From Rhizophagus sp. LPA8_4_AMF (lineage: Eukaryota > Glomeromycota > Glomeromycetes > Glomerales > Glomeraceae), in contig JADRCO010000112.1 in assembly GCA_021464525.1 (NCBI GenBank), positions 1 through 53,089 of the forward strand: a stretch of 53,089 nt of DNA, in the 5' to 3' direction. Position 1 is the first letter of the stretch, and each line of letters starts with the position of its first letter. Shown piece by piece: positions 12,700-23,920 of the stretch. The notes beneath the pieces were generated by a model. The model saw only the letters and a list, made by a program, of their open reading frames with translations, did not search any database and was not told the DNA's origin. The position numbers were made by a program, and so were the translations under genes.

Positions 12700-13680
12700 A
12701 AATATATATACGAGGTCATGTCCTTTTGAACTAATGGACAAGTGGACAATTGGACTAGTGGATTAATGGATTTTGTCCATTCCAATTCCAAATTTTAATG
12801 GACTATACTTTTTTAAAAAAAAATTTAGTCTTATTTAATCTTAATTTAATTTTAGTCAATAACGTAACGTTGTGATCACCCCGCAGTGTTACCTGCTATC
12901 TATGATATACAAGATAGATAAATTTATTCCTTTTGTGTACAAAATAATAAAGAACTATGGCTAATTGTATACTTATTCAAAATTAATAAAAATTTCGCTA
13001 AGATTCAAAGTAAAAATATTTTCCAATACGATTCATAAATTATTTTTCTATCCATATTTCGTGCGAGAAATAAAATATAATGACCAATTTCATTTGAATA
13101 AGATTATCTCAAATTTTCTTATGTTCAATTTTCATTTGTCTATCGCTCACCTCTATCCTATTTCCTTTTCTATTTTGTACTACCCTAATTCCTTAATTCA
13201 TCAAAATTTCCACAATTTCGTACTACTCCAAATAAATAAATCACGTTATATGGCACAGTTTATACTCATGTTCTCGGAGTACCAATCTAACCAAAATAAG
13301 AAAATACTTAGTTTACGTCATTGCGGACGCAGCAAAATAAAATACACAAAATTTAACTAACGCTGCGCATCATAACACTTAAAAATAAATATAACGCTGC
13401 GCCTCAGTAATAAACATATTACTATGTAAGGGTGGTCTCTACAACGTAAAACTTGATTTTTTAGTTTGTGCTACCATATAGAAATGATTAGACGAAAATT
13501 TTATTTTGAAAAAAAAAACAATTCATTGTTTGGACAATATGGGATTAGTCCATATTCCATTAATTTCCAAATACAGTTGGGCTTGGAGTGGACATTTTCA
13601 ATTAGTCCAGGTCCAATAGTCCAAATTTTTTCAATTGGGATCTTATCCAATTCCATCACTGCTTGATGATTATTAACACC
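12700..13680. repeat. Region with GGAC-type subterminal repeats in both orientations
   Basis: At 12730-12800 the words TAATGGACAAGTGGAC, AATTGGACTA and GTGGATTAATGGA are strung together. At 13530-13650 the same words occur mainly as complements (TTAGTCCA, GGTCCAATAGTCCAAA). Inverted subterminal arrays of one short word are typical of DNA transposon ends, where they bind transposase. The sequence between them (open from about 12965 to 13360 plus, but without an ATG start) shows no recognisable domain. No clean TIR or target duplication was found. Confidence 0.35.
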
Positions 13681-13935
13681 AGACAATCACGGATTTATCT
13701 ATCGTAGCCAATTATAGTGAAAATTTTTATGCAGTTAATTTGTGTCATCATTCATCAGTGTTACTATCAATTCGTTATTAGATCATGTATAACGGACCTG
13801 AGACCGACAAATTATAAAAAATTATACATAAAAGGAAAGATCTACGTGACTATTTTACGCAATAATCGCTTTCAGCACTTCATGATGCAGTTTAATTGAT
13901 GCATGAAGCCCATGTGTAACATCACTCGTGCGTCA

Positions 13936-13942
13936 TATAAAT
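13936..13942 (+). promoter_or_regulatory. TATA-like box of the kinase-Sel1 gene
   Basis: TATAAAT lies 38 bp upstream of the kinase-Sel1 ATG at 13981, in otherwise plain AT-rich sequence. The position is reasonable for a fungal core promoter, but AT richness makes chance matches common. Confidence 0.35.
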
Positions 13943-13980
13943 ATTAATTCTGGTTTTAAACTCCGACAGCCTTTTAGAAA

Positions 13981-16900
13981 ATGGCAAGCAGTTCCAATAA
14001 TAAAAATATCGATACAGACAAACTTATTCAATGGGTCGAGGGCGGTGTTGCTGAAGATTATATCAATTATCATGTTTATAGCGGATTTAAAGATATTAGA
14101 TTTATAGGACATGGGGCATTTGGTAAAGTATATAAAGCTACTTGGGAAAGTTCAAATACTGTTGTTGCATTAAAATCTTTTGAGAGAAATAATCTTATTA
14201 TGAAAGAAATTGTTAATGAGGTATTGTGCAACATTGTTATGCTTAAGTATCGTTTATTAGCTAGTAATATTGTATTTATCAAAAGTAAATAATTATGTGT
14301 AGATGAAATTATTGCATAAAGTTAACCTTCATGCGAATATTATTCGGTTTTTTGGCATCACTAAAAGAGAAAGTAAGTACTAATTATAAATCTAAGTTCA
14401 CAGATTACAGAAATGATATTCACGAATTTTTTTGCTTGAGTCTGCAATTAAAAAATGTTAGTCGAAAGTCCCTAGTATATATAGTGCAATTATCAAAAAT
14501 TATTTCTTACCAAAACCAGATGAACATCTGGAAGAAGATCGAGAAGAACTTGAAGTTGAAGCTGAATCATTGGTTATAACTGAAAGATCAAATATAATGA
14601 TATTAATTAATTTATCTATTTTTTTTATTTAGACAATGAAAATAATATGGATCCAACATCAAATTATTTGCTTATCCTTGAATATGCGGATAGTGGTACA
14701 TTAGGAAATTATTTAAAAGATAATTTCAGTAAATTAGATTGGGGCATAAAATTGCAATTTGCCATTCAAATTGCCGATGCAGTCTCATGTATACATCAAA
14801 ACAATATCGTTCATTGTGATCTAGTAAGTATTTTATTAATCTTTGATTTTCATTTTTAAATATAAATATACTAAATCGATGTTGCTTTTATTAAATAGCA
14901 TTCAGACAACGTATTAATTCACCAGAATGCAGTAAAGTTAGCAGACTTTGGACTTTCACGTAAATTAGCTGAAGTATCAACTCAAAATCATATATATGGA
15001 AAAATAGCTTATATTGATCCACAACATTTTCAAGAACAAACAGATAAAAATAATAGCGTTGGTTATCACTATAAACCAAATAAGAAATCAGATGTATATA
15101 GTGTTGGTGTACTTCTATGGGAGATATCATCTGGGCAAAAACCTTTTAAATCATATAATAATTATTTTTATCAACAACCAATGTTAATGTTGGAAATTTT
15201 AAATGGAAAAAGAGAGACACCCATCCATAATACACCAATTGTTTATGTTGACATTTATAAAAGTATAATTTTAATATCATTAATATTTGTTTTGATTTGC
15301 TAATATTGATTAACCAATATTAATTCTAACTTATTTTTAAAAATTATTTTCTTTTTAGAGTGTTGGCAAAATAACCCAAATGATCGACCAGATATGCAAC
15401 AAGTATTGTCAATTCTAAAATTAATTAATTTGAATATAATTGACACATACTCATTATTAATAAATGAGAATACTATAATTAATAATGAAGCTAATGAGCA
15501 GATTAATAATATTGATTTAAGTAATGAAAGTATTATTAATGAGTTATTATCACTACATGAAAATACTATTCAAAAAGGAATTAGTAAAGAAGACTTTATT
15601 CAACTAATTAAGCAACACATAATGATGAAAAATAAAAGCAAAAGAGAAATATTTAACTATTTATTAGACAACATGAATAAGCTACAAAATATTTTTCTTT
15701 TAGCAATTTTTTATCATTATGGAATCACAACTAGTGCAAATGAAATTAAAGCATTTGAATTATACAAAGAAGCTACTGAAAAAGGTCATAATAATTCTAT
15801 GAATTATCTTGGAAATTGTTACCAACATGGGATAGGAACTGAAAAAAATGAAATTAAGGCATTAGAATTATATAATGAAGCTGTTGAAAAGGGTCAAGTT
15901 AATGCAATAGGTAGTTTAGGATATTGCTATCAACATGGAATAGGAACTGAAAAAAATGAAATTGAAGCATCTGAGCTATATAATAAAGCAGTTGAAAAAG
16001 GACATGTTACTTCAATATATAAACTTGGAGAATGCTATCAACATGGAATAGGAACTGAAAAAAATGAAATTAAAGCATTTGAATTATATAATGAAGCAGT
16101 TGAAAAGGGTCAAGTTAATGCAATAAACGATTTAGGATATTGCTATCAACATGGAATAGGAACTGAAAAAAATGAAATTAAAACATTTGAATTATATAAT
16201 GAAGCAGCTGAAAAAGAATATATTGATTCAATTAATAATCTTGGATATTGTTATCAACATGGAATAGGGACTAAAAAAAATGAGATTAAAGCATTTGAGT
16301 TATATAATGAAGCAGCTGAAAAAGAATACACTGATTCAATTAAAAATCTTGGATATTGTTATAAACATGGAACAGGAACTGAAAAAAATGAAATTAAAGC
16401 ATTTGAATTATATAAAGTAGCGTTTAATAAAGGATATCTTGATGCAGTAGACAATTTAGGATATTGCTATCAACATGGAATAGGAACTAAAAAAAATGAG
16501 ATTAAAGCATTTGAGCTATATAATAAAGCAGTTGAAAAAGGACATGTTACTTCAATATATCAACTTGGAGAATGCTATAAACATGGAACAGGAACTGAAA
16601 TAAATGAAATTAAAGCATTTGAATTATATAAAGAAGCTGCGGAAAAAGGTTGTTTTGATTCAATTAATGATCTTGGATATTGCTATCAATATGGAATAGG
16701 AACTGAGAAAAATGAAATTCAAGCATTTGAATTATATGAAGAAGCGTTTAAAAAAGGATATCTTGACACAGTAGACAATTTAGGATATTTCTATCAACAT
16801 GGAATAAGAACTAAAAAAAATGAGATTGAAGCATCTGAGCTATATAATAAAGCAGTTGAAAAAGGACATGTTACTTCAATATATAAACTTGGAGAATGCT

Positions 16901-19170
16901 ATCAACATGGGATAGGAACTGAAAAAAATGAAATTAAAGCATTTGAATTATATAAAGAAGCTGCGGAAAAAGGTCATCTTACCTCAATGAATATTCTTGG
17001 AGAATATTATGAACATGGAATAGGAACTGAAAAAAATGAAATTAAAGCATTCAAATTATATAAAGAAGCTGTTGAAAAAGATCATATTAATTCAATGAAT
17101 GATCTTGGATATTGCTATCAATTTGGAATAGGAACTGAAAAAAATGAAATTAAAGCATTTGAATTATATGAAGAAGCTACAGAAAAAGGTTATCTTAATG
17201 CAATAAACAATTTAGGATATTGCCATCAACATGGAATAGGAATTAGAAAAAATGAAATTAAAGCATTTGAACTATATATTGAAGCTACCAAAAAAGGTCA
17301 TCTTACTTCAATGAATAATCTTGGATATTGTTATCAACATGGAATAGGAATTAGAAAAAATAAAATTAAAGCATTTTTATCATATGAAGAAGCTGCTGAA
17401 AAAGGTCATCTTGCTTCAATTAATGATCTTGGATATTGCTATCAATATGGAATTGGAACTGAAAAAAACGAAATTAAAGCATTTGAATTATATAAAAAAG
17501 CTGCTGAAAAAGGTTATCTTGTTGCAATAAACAATTTAGGATATTGCTATCAACATGGGATAGGAATAAAAGTAAATGCAGTTAAAGCATTTGCATTATA
17601 TAAAGAAGCTGCTGAGAAAGAGCATGATAAATCAATATATCAACTTGGAAATTATCAATATGAAATAGGAATTAGAAAAAATGAAATTAAGGCATTTGAA
17701 TTATATAACAAAGTAGTTGAAAAGGGTCAAGTTAATACAATAGGTAGTTTAGGATATTTCTATCAACATGGAATAGGAACAAAAGTAAATGAAATTAAAG
17801 CATTTAAATTATATATTAAAGCTGCTGAAAATTGTTATATTGATTCAATTAATGATCTTGGATATTGCTATCAATATGGAATAGGAACTGAGAAAAATGA
17901 AATTCAAGCATTTAAATTATATGAAGAAGCATTTAAAAAAGGATATCTTGATGCAGTAAACAATTTAGGATATTGCTATCAACATGGAATAGGAACTATA
18001 AAAAATGAGATTAAAGCATTTGAGCTATATAATAAAGCAGTTGAAAAAGGACATGTTACTTCAATATATAAACTTGGAGAATGCTATCAACATGGGATAG
18101 GAACTGAAAAAAATGAAATTAAAGCATTTGAATTATATAAAGAAGCTGCGGAAAAAGGTCATCTTACCTCAATGAATATTCTTGGAGAATATTATGAACA
18201 TGGAATAGGAACTGAAAAAAATGAAATTAAAGCATTCAAATTATATAAAGAAGCTGTTGAAAAAGATCATATTAATTCAATGAATGATCTTGGATATTGC
18301 TATCAATTTGGAATAGGAACTGAAAAAAATGAAATTAAAGCATTTGAATTATATGAAGAAGCTACAGAAAAAGGTCATCTTAATGCAATAAACAATTTAG
18401 GATATTGCTATCAACATGGAATAGGAACTGAAAAAAATGTAATTAAAGCATTTGAATTATATAGTGAAGCTACTGAAAAAGGTCATCTTACTTCAATGAA
18501 TAATCTTGGATATTGTTATCAACAAGGAATAGGAATTAGAAAAAATGAAACTAAAGCATATGAATTATATATTGAAGCTACCGAAAAAGGTCATCTTACT
18601 TCAATGAATAATCTTGGATATTGTTATCAACAAGGAATAGGAATTAGAAAAAATGAAACTAAAGCATATGAATTATATATTGAAGCTACCGAAAAAGGTC
18701 ATCTTACTTCAATGAATAATCTTGGATATTGTTATCAACAAGGAATAGGAATTAGAAAAAATAAAATTAAAGCATTTATAATATATGAAGAAGCTGCGGA
18801 AAAAGGCCATCTTGATTCAATTAATGGTCTTGGATATTGCTATCAATATGGAATTGGAACTGAAAAAAATGAAATTAAAGCATTTGAATTATATAAAGAA
18901 GCTGCTGAAAAAGGTCATCTTGTTGCAATAAACAATTTAGGATATTGCTATCAACATGGGATAGGAATAATAGTAAATGCAGTTAAAGCATTTGTATTAT
19001 ATAAGGAAGCTGCTGAGAAAGAGCATGATAAATCAATATATCAACTTAGAAATAATCAATATGAAATAGGAATTAGAAAAAATGAAATTAAGGCATTTCA
19101 ATTATATAACAAAGTATTTGAAAAGGGTCAAGTTAATGCAATAGGTAATATTTTTATCAACATGGAATAG
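13981..19170 (+). CDS. TKL-like protein kinase fused to a very long Sel1-repeat array (5 exons)
   Basis: Exons 13981-14220, 14303-14372, 14633-14823, 14899-15262 and 15359-19170 join in frame to 1558 residues. Kinase motifs fall at the junctions. The glycine loop is GHGAFGKVY (residues about 43-51) and the ATP lysine is K65 (VALK). The catalytic loop is VHCDLHSDN, with HRD changed to HCD and Asp166 kept. DFG is at 183-185, followed by a KSDVYSVGVLLWE helix and CWQNNPNDRP. After about residue 395 comes an almost unbroken run of 36-residue Sel1 repeats (consensus [20 protein letters not shown]). Kinase-Sel1 fusions are typical of Glomeromycotina. The stop at 19168-19170 is created by a 7-nt deletion compared with the sister repeat at 17740; the array continues in the next frame, so this is probably a truncated or pseudogenising form of a longer protein. 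Confidence 0.85.
16807..18400 (+). repeat. Higher-order duplication within the Sel1 array
   Basis: A block beginning near 16807 recurs near 17990 with almost no changes for about 400 bp (for example 16866 aligns with 18051). The offset of 1185 bp equals eleven 108-bp Sel1 units minus one codon; the missing codon is in the short repeat at about 17640. A second long match has an offset of 1401 bp (17661 against 19062), thirteen units minus one codon. The array therefore grew by multi-unit unequal exchange as well as by single-unit steps. Confidence 0.75.
18478..18760 (+). repeat. Near-perfect 108-bp tandem duplications
   Basis: The Sel1 unit with YCYQQGIGIRKNETKAYELY occurs back to back, essentially identical at nucleotide level, with a third copy of its first half following. 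This marks the most recent expansion step of the array. Confidence 0.8.
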
Positions 19171-21472
19171 GAACAAAAGTAAATGAAATTAAAGCATTTG
19201 AATTATATATTAAAGCTGCTGAAAATTGTTATATTGATTCAATTAATGATCTTGGATATTGCTATCAACATGGAATAGGAACTGAGAAAAATGAAATTAA
19301 GGCATTTGAATTATATAAAAAAGCTGCAGAAAAAGGTTATCTTAATGCAATAGATAATTTAGGATATTGCTATCAATATGGAATAGGAATAAAAATAAAT
19401 ACAGTTAAAGCATTTGAATTATATAATAAAGCGGCTGAAAGAGGCCATGATAAATCAATATATCAACTTGGAAAATGCTATTATTATGGAATAGGTACTG
19501 AAAAAAATGAAATCAAAGCATTTGAATTATATAGTAAATCGGCTAATCAAGGCCATATTGATTCAATTAATGACCTTGGTTATTGTTACCAATATAGAAT
19601 AGGAACTGAAAAAAGTGAAATTAAAGCATTTGAATTATATAATGAAGCTACTAAAAATGATCATATTATTTCAATTAATAATCTTGGATATTGCTATCAA
19701 TATGGAATAGGAACTGAGAAAAATGAAACTAATGCATTTGAATTATATAATAAAGCTGCTGAAAAGGGTCAAATTAATGCAATAGGCAATTTAGGATATT
19801 GCTATCAACATGGAATAGGAATTGAAAAAAATGAAATTAAAGCATTTGAATTATATAATAAAGCGGCTGAAAGAGGTCATATTAAATCAGTATATCAACT
19901 TGGAAAATGTTATTATTATGGAATAGGAATTCAAAAAAATGAAATTAAAGCATTTGAGTTATATGAAAAAGCTGCAGAAAAAGGCCATATTAACTCAATA
20001 TATCATCTTGGGATATGTTACCATTATGGTATAGTAATTGAAAAAAATGAAATTAAAGCATTTGAATTATATAAAGAAGCTGCTAATAAAGGTAATACTG
20101 ATGCAGTAAATATGCTTGGGAGTTGCTATTTATTTGAAATTGGAACTGAAAGAAATGAAATTAAAGCATTTAATTTATATGAATTAGCAGCTAAGAAGGG
20201 CAATATTGATGCAATAAATAGTCTCGGATATTGTTATCAATGTGGAATAGGAACTGAAAAGAGTGAAATTAAAGCATTTGAATTATATTATAAAATAGCA
20301 GAAAAGGGTCAGATTAGTGCAATAATTAATTTGGGACATTGCTATCAATATGGAATAGGGACTGAACAAAATGAGATTAAAGCATTTGAATTATATGAAT
20401 TAGCAGCTAAAAAGGGTAATATTTATGCAATTAATGGTCTCGGATATTGTTACCAAAATGGAATAGGTACTGAAAAAAATGAGATTAAAGCATTTGAATT
20501 ATATGAAGAAGCTGCTGAAAAAGACTATCTTACTTCAATAAATAATCTTGGGAAATGTTATCAACTTGGAATAGGAACTGAAAAAAACGAAATTAAAGCA
20601 TTTAAATTATATGAAAAAGCTTCTGAAAAAGATCATATTGACTCAACATATCATCTTGGGAAATGTTATCAATATGCTATAGGAATTAATATAAATGAAA
20701 TTAAAGCATTCGAATTATATAAAAAAGCTGCTGAAAAAGGTAGTAATAAGGCAGTTAATATGCTTAGAAATTGTTATTTATTTGAAATTGGAACTGAAAG
20801 AAATGTAATTAAAGCATTTAAATTGTATGAATTAGCAGCTAAGGCAATATTGATGCAATAAATAGTCTTGGATATTGTTATCAATATGGTATAGGAGCTG
20901 AAAAAAATGAAATTAAAGCATTTGAGTTATATAATAAAATTGCTGAAAAAGGTCAAATTAGCGCAATAAGTAATTTAGGATATTGCTATCAATATGGAAT
21001 AGGAACTGAAAAGAATGTTATTAAAGCATTAGAATTATTTGAGATAGCAGCTAAGAAGGGTAATATTGATGCAATTAATGGTCTTGGATATTGTTATCGT
21101 AATGGAATAGGAACTCAAAGGAATGAAATTAAAGCATTTGTCTTATATAAATTAGCAGCTGATAAGGATCAAATTAATGCAATAGTTAACTTAGGACAAT
21201 GCTATCAATATGGAATAGGAACTGAAAAGAATGAAATTAATGCATTTGTATTATACAAAAAAGCTGCTAAAAAAGGTCATATTGCTTCGTTATATAATCT
21301 TGGGTATTGCTATCAAAATGGAATAGGAACTAAAAAAAATGAGATTAAAGCATTTGAATTATTTAATAAGGTTGCAGAAAAAGGTCATATTAATGCAATA
21401 TATAATCTTGCAGAATGTTATTATTATGGAATAGGAACTAAAAAGAATGAAATTAAAGCATTCGAATTATAT
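19152..21472 (+). pseudogene. Frameshifted continuation of the Sel1 array
   Basis: Immediately after the premature stop of the kinase-Sel1 gene the Sel1 repeats continue in another frame from about 19152 to the stop at 20859-20861. They shift again where four bases are missing (GCTAAGGCAAT against GCTAAGAAGGGCAAT in the sister unit near 20190) and then stay open from about 20842 to the element junction at 21472. No internal stop other than those caused by the two small deletions is seen, so decay is recent or the deletions are assembly errors. Each unit keeps the 36-residue spacing. Counting the main exon and the piece beyond the element, the array has roughly 55 units. Confidence 0.75.
21468..21472 (+). 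repeat. Target-site duplication, left copy (TATAT)
   Basis: TATAT precedes the element end CCCAGTAAATAG, and the same five bases follow the right end (23921-23925). Removing the element with one copy restores the Sel1 codons GAA TTA TAT AAA GAA GCT. Confidence 0.85.
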
Positions 21473-21887
21473 CCCAGTAAATAGTTTTTGTATAAATTTG
21501 TGCCAAATATATATTAAAATATACAATATACAAGGATGAGCCCGTTTGGCACGAAATTTGAATTGATTTGTTCTGAATTAATTCCAAATTCATTCTAATT
21601 TTAACTATATTTATGCCAAATACTTTATAAAATCATTCTGATGTTGAGCCATTAATAAGCCAAATATTTGTCAATAAATGTACCAAATTTATTTATATTT
21701 GTTTAATATGTAATTAATAATAATACAGTTTACTCAAAATGATAATACAGCTTCATTGTATCAACTATCTAAATCTATATTAAATCTATTTTGTATCAAT
21801 ATTAATCTATACTAAAGTTCACATCACGTATAAATCCATCTAAAGAAGCATTTGATGCCTAAAAAAAAAAAGGTCAAAAAAAATCTT

Positions 21888-23240
21888 TTATTTAGGTTTC
21901 CAAGCTGAAGCCAACTTCTCTACAAAAAAAAAGGGAAAAATTAAAAAAAAACCTTTTTCTAAGTTTTGAATTCCTTTTTTTCGAAACTTACCTATATATC
22001 TTACGTGTCTAACTGAGAGTTGATTTCTCCAAGATCTGTCTAAGCTGCTAAAAAAAAGAAAAAATAAATAAATTAGCAACTGCTTTTAAAAGACAGAATA
22101 AAAAATGGAATAAAATATGGAATAAAATTACTCCCACCAAAGTCCCGTGTCCAAAGAGTTGAAGAACTGTCTAAAAAAGTAAAAGAGAACAGTTAGAAAA
22201 TGTTTGTCAAATAAAAATTTCAAAAAAAAAATGACAATCTTACTGAAATGCTGCGTCCAGAGAGACCAGAAGAACCATCTAAAAGAAGAAAAAATTGAAA
22301 TGTTAGAAAATGTTTCATTAAAATAAATAGTTAAGAAAAAAATGCCCACCAAAATCCACATCTGGAAGTTCAAAGAATAGGTTACCTAAAAAAGGAGAAA
22401 GAAACATTAATAAATGTTTCTCAAAGAATAGTTCAAAAAAAACTCCACCTTACCAAGTTTTTACACGTCCAAAGACTTGGTCTTCTAAAAGAAGAAAAAA
22501 CTGAAACGTTAGTATACATTTCATTAAAGAAATATATAGAAACATAAATATTGTCCGGTTTCTCACCAAAATCCCATGCGTTTGAAAGGTGGAATGAAGA
22601 CAAATCTAAAAAAAAGTTTAGTAGTTTAGTACCAAAGATGACAAAAAAAAAACAATAAAAAAACCCACCTTTATTTCCACAAAAGAGACATTGAAATATA
22701 AAAAAAGAAATATCGAAACCTAAAGAAGAAAGATTGATTGTTAGTAGTGAAGACAAATAGATAAAATGAAAATAAAATTGCACACTCACCCAGAAAATCG
22801 GCAATACCTAAAAAAGAAAGATAAGAATCGGCAAAATCTAAGATAAAAATGAACCATTAATAGAGTTCATTAAATTAAAGTAATAATAAAAAAAAATTAC
22901 CCATCAGAAAGAGAACCACCTAGATAAAAGAAATAATGAACTGTTAGAAACTGTTCGTTAAAACAAAAATAGTTAAAAAAAAAATTTAATACCTTACCAA
23001 ATTCATATTTAAGGAGACCAAGAGAACCGCCTAAAAAGACCTACAAAAAAGAAAGGAAATGTTCAGTTAGAACGTTTCTAATAAAAAAATATATAATTTA
23101 AGTTAAACTCACCATTTCAAGCTTCCAAACTAACTCCCGCTACAAAAAAAACAAAGGAAACATTAGTAAACGTTTCCTAAAAAGTTAAAAAATAAATTTT
23201 TTAAAAAAGTTTTGAAGTGAAACACTTCAAAACTTACCAT
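21888..23240 (-). CDS. Predicted micro-exon gene carried by the transposon (13 exons)
   Basis: On the minus strand twelve consecutive GT-AG introns of 63-98 bp are visible. Donors are GTAAGT-, GTGAGT- or GTGGG-like; most introns have a CTAAC or CTAAT-type branch site, then poly-pyrimidine and TTTTAG. Predicted exons, from 5': ATG 23240-23238, 23139-23113, 23030-22998, 22919-22901, 22807-22790, 22719-22669, 22605-22567, 22500-22454, 22385-22350, 22278-22244, 22170-22138, 22047-21992, 21919-21888. With these sites the frame is open from ATG to TAA (21890-21888), 142 codons. The N-terminal third is hydrophobic (AVLLVSLNMNLVVLFL), so it could be secreted or membrane-bound; one CLFC pair follows. 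No known family is recognised. Acceptor choice for exons 3 and 8 is uncertain. Several exons resemble each other (GGTTCTC-TTGGTCTC), implying duplication of exon-intron units. Transcript support is needed. Confidence 0.6.
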
Positions 23241-23249
23241 TTCATTTTC

Positions 23250-23372
23250 TGAAAGGAGGGAAGGGGAAGGGTGGAAAAAGAGGGAAGAAGGGATAGGAGT
23301 GAGGAAAGGGGAAAGGGTGAAAGAGATGGGGGGCGAAAGGAAAGAGAGGGAAGTGAAAGGTGAGAGAAAAAA
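23250..23372 (-). promoter_or_regulatory. 120-bp homopyrimidine tract upstream of the micro-exon gene
   Basis: The plus strand here is almost pure purine (for example GGGAAGGGGAAGGGTGG), so the minus strand is a CT-rich tract ending in CTCCTTTCAG directly before the AAAATGAAATG start. It could be a CT-rich fungal promoter element or the polypyrimidine tract of a 5' UTR intron. The G-runs could form a quadruplex or triplex. It contrasts sharply with the AT-rich surroundings. Confidence 0.5.
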
Positions 23373-23434
23373 AATTAAGCTTTGCCAAAAAAAGCTTAAT
23401 TTTTTTTTGCTATACCGCAGCTGAAGCTGCGGTA
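23369..23434. repeat. Two adjacent perfect hairpins
   Basis: AAATTAAGCTT and AAGCTTAATTT flank a short spacer (about 23369-23409), and ACCGCAGCT-GA-AGCTGCGGT is a perfect palindromic hairpin at 23415-23434. They lie between the homopurine block and a CACGTG / TATA-like segment (23455-23500). They may act as terminator, cruciform or protein-binding sites of the element. Confidence 0.6.
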
Positions 23435-23560
23435 ATTATTAATTTAATATCATGTGATACACGTGATACATAATTTTACTGTATACAGTATATAAATAGG
23501 GGGCTTTCCCGAAATTTTTTTTTTTATATTTTTAAAATTTTAAATAAAAATAAAAATAAA

Positions 23561-23686
23561 GTAGAATGTAAATGTCAATCATGTAAAAAAGAACCAAATG
23601 GATATAAGAAAATTTCTCAAGTGCAGAGATTTATACAAAGTTTGTACAAATTACGGTCAAATGATTTATACGAAATATATAATTAA
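23561..23686 (+). pseudogene. Possible transposase remnant with CxCxxC motif
   Basis: An open stretch of 42 codons without its own start reads VECKCQSCKKEPNGYKK followed by ISQVQRFIQSLY and a stop. The C-x-C-x-x-C then Gly pattern resembles the N-terminal zinc motif seen in some fungal KDZ/Plavaka-type transposases; that comparison is from memory and weak. A TATAAATAG box lies about 65 bp upstream on the same strand (23491-23499). If correct, it would be what is left of the autonomous gene of the element. Confidence 0.3.
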
Positions 23687-23920
23687 AATATATGTAAATT
23701 TATATGGAATTTATTTTTGAAAATATTTTAAATAAATATGTATTATAAATTTGGTATGATTTCATTCTTAAATATCAATTTTAGTACAAATTTAACGCGA
23801 TTTAGTAAAATCATTTTATTAATGTGATTTGGATCGGCATAAATTTAATACAAAATAATGATATATTATATATTTTAGACATATATTGAGTATAAATTTA
23901 TACGAAAACTATTTACTGGG

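Larger units (their letters stand above)
21473..23920. mobile_element. 2448-bp TIR transposon inserted in the Sel1 array
   Basis: The ends are inverted repeats: 26 of the first 27 bases match (CCCAGTAAATAGTTTT, then GTATAAATTT), with good similarity to about 60 bp and weaker similarity (ATGCC.., TACCAAATTTAT..) for some 200 bp more. It is flanked by a 5-bp TATAT duplication, and excision exactly repairs the host reading frame. No full transposase is visible, only a possible CxC remnant (23561-23686). The interior is dominated by a minus-strand micro-exon gene (21888-23240), a homopurine block (23250-23372) and two perfect hairpins. The superfamily is unassigned; a 5-bp duplication with a CCC-starting TIR does not match the common fungal Tc1, hAT or Harbinger signatures. 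Confidence 0.85.

Noticed and set aside
12965..13360. 131-codon open stretch on the plus strand
   Set aside because: It has no ATG at its start, low-complexity AT-driven composition and no recognisable motif. It lies inside a repeat-bounded region, so I did not call it a gene.
14373..14632. Coding-like stretch (PDEHLEEDREELEVEAES) within the kinase-Sel1 gene
   Set aside because: It falls in a 260-bp intron between two kinase exons that join perfectly in phase without it. A cryptic or lost exon is possible but unsupported.
19139..19170. Tiny intron GTAATA...TAG that would bypass the Sel1 frameshift
   Set aside because: It would be only about 22 bp long, without branch site or pyrimidine tract. 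A 7-nt deletion relative to the sister repeat explains the break better.
22433..22804. 123-codon unspliced frame on the minus strand inside the TIR element
   Set aside because: It runs straight through several well-formed introns (poly-T translated as poly-Phe), so it is an artefact of reading introns as coding sequence.
21860..23160. CRISPR-like regular spacing of similar short blocks
   Set aside because: The periodic blocks are splice-site-bounded exons with differing sequences, not identical repeats with unique spacers, and the genome is eukaryotic.
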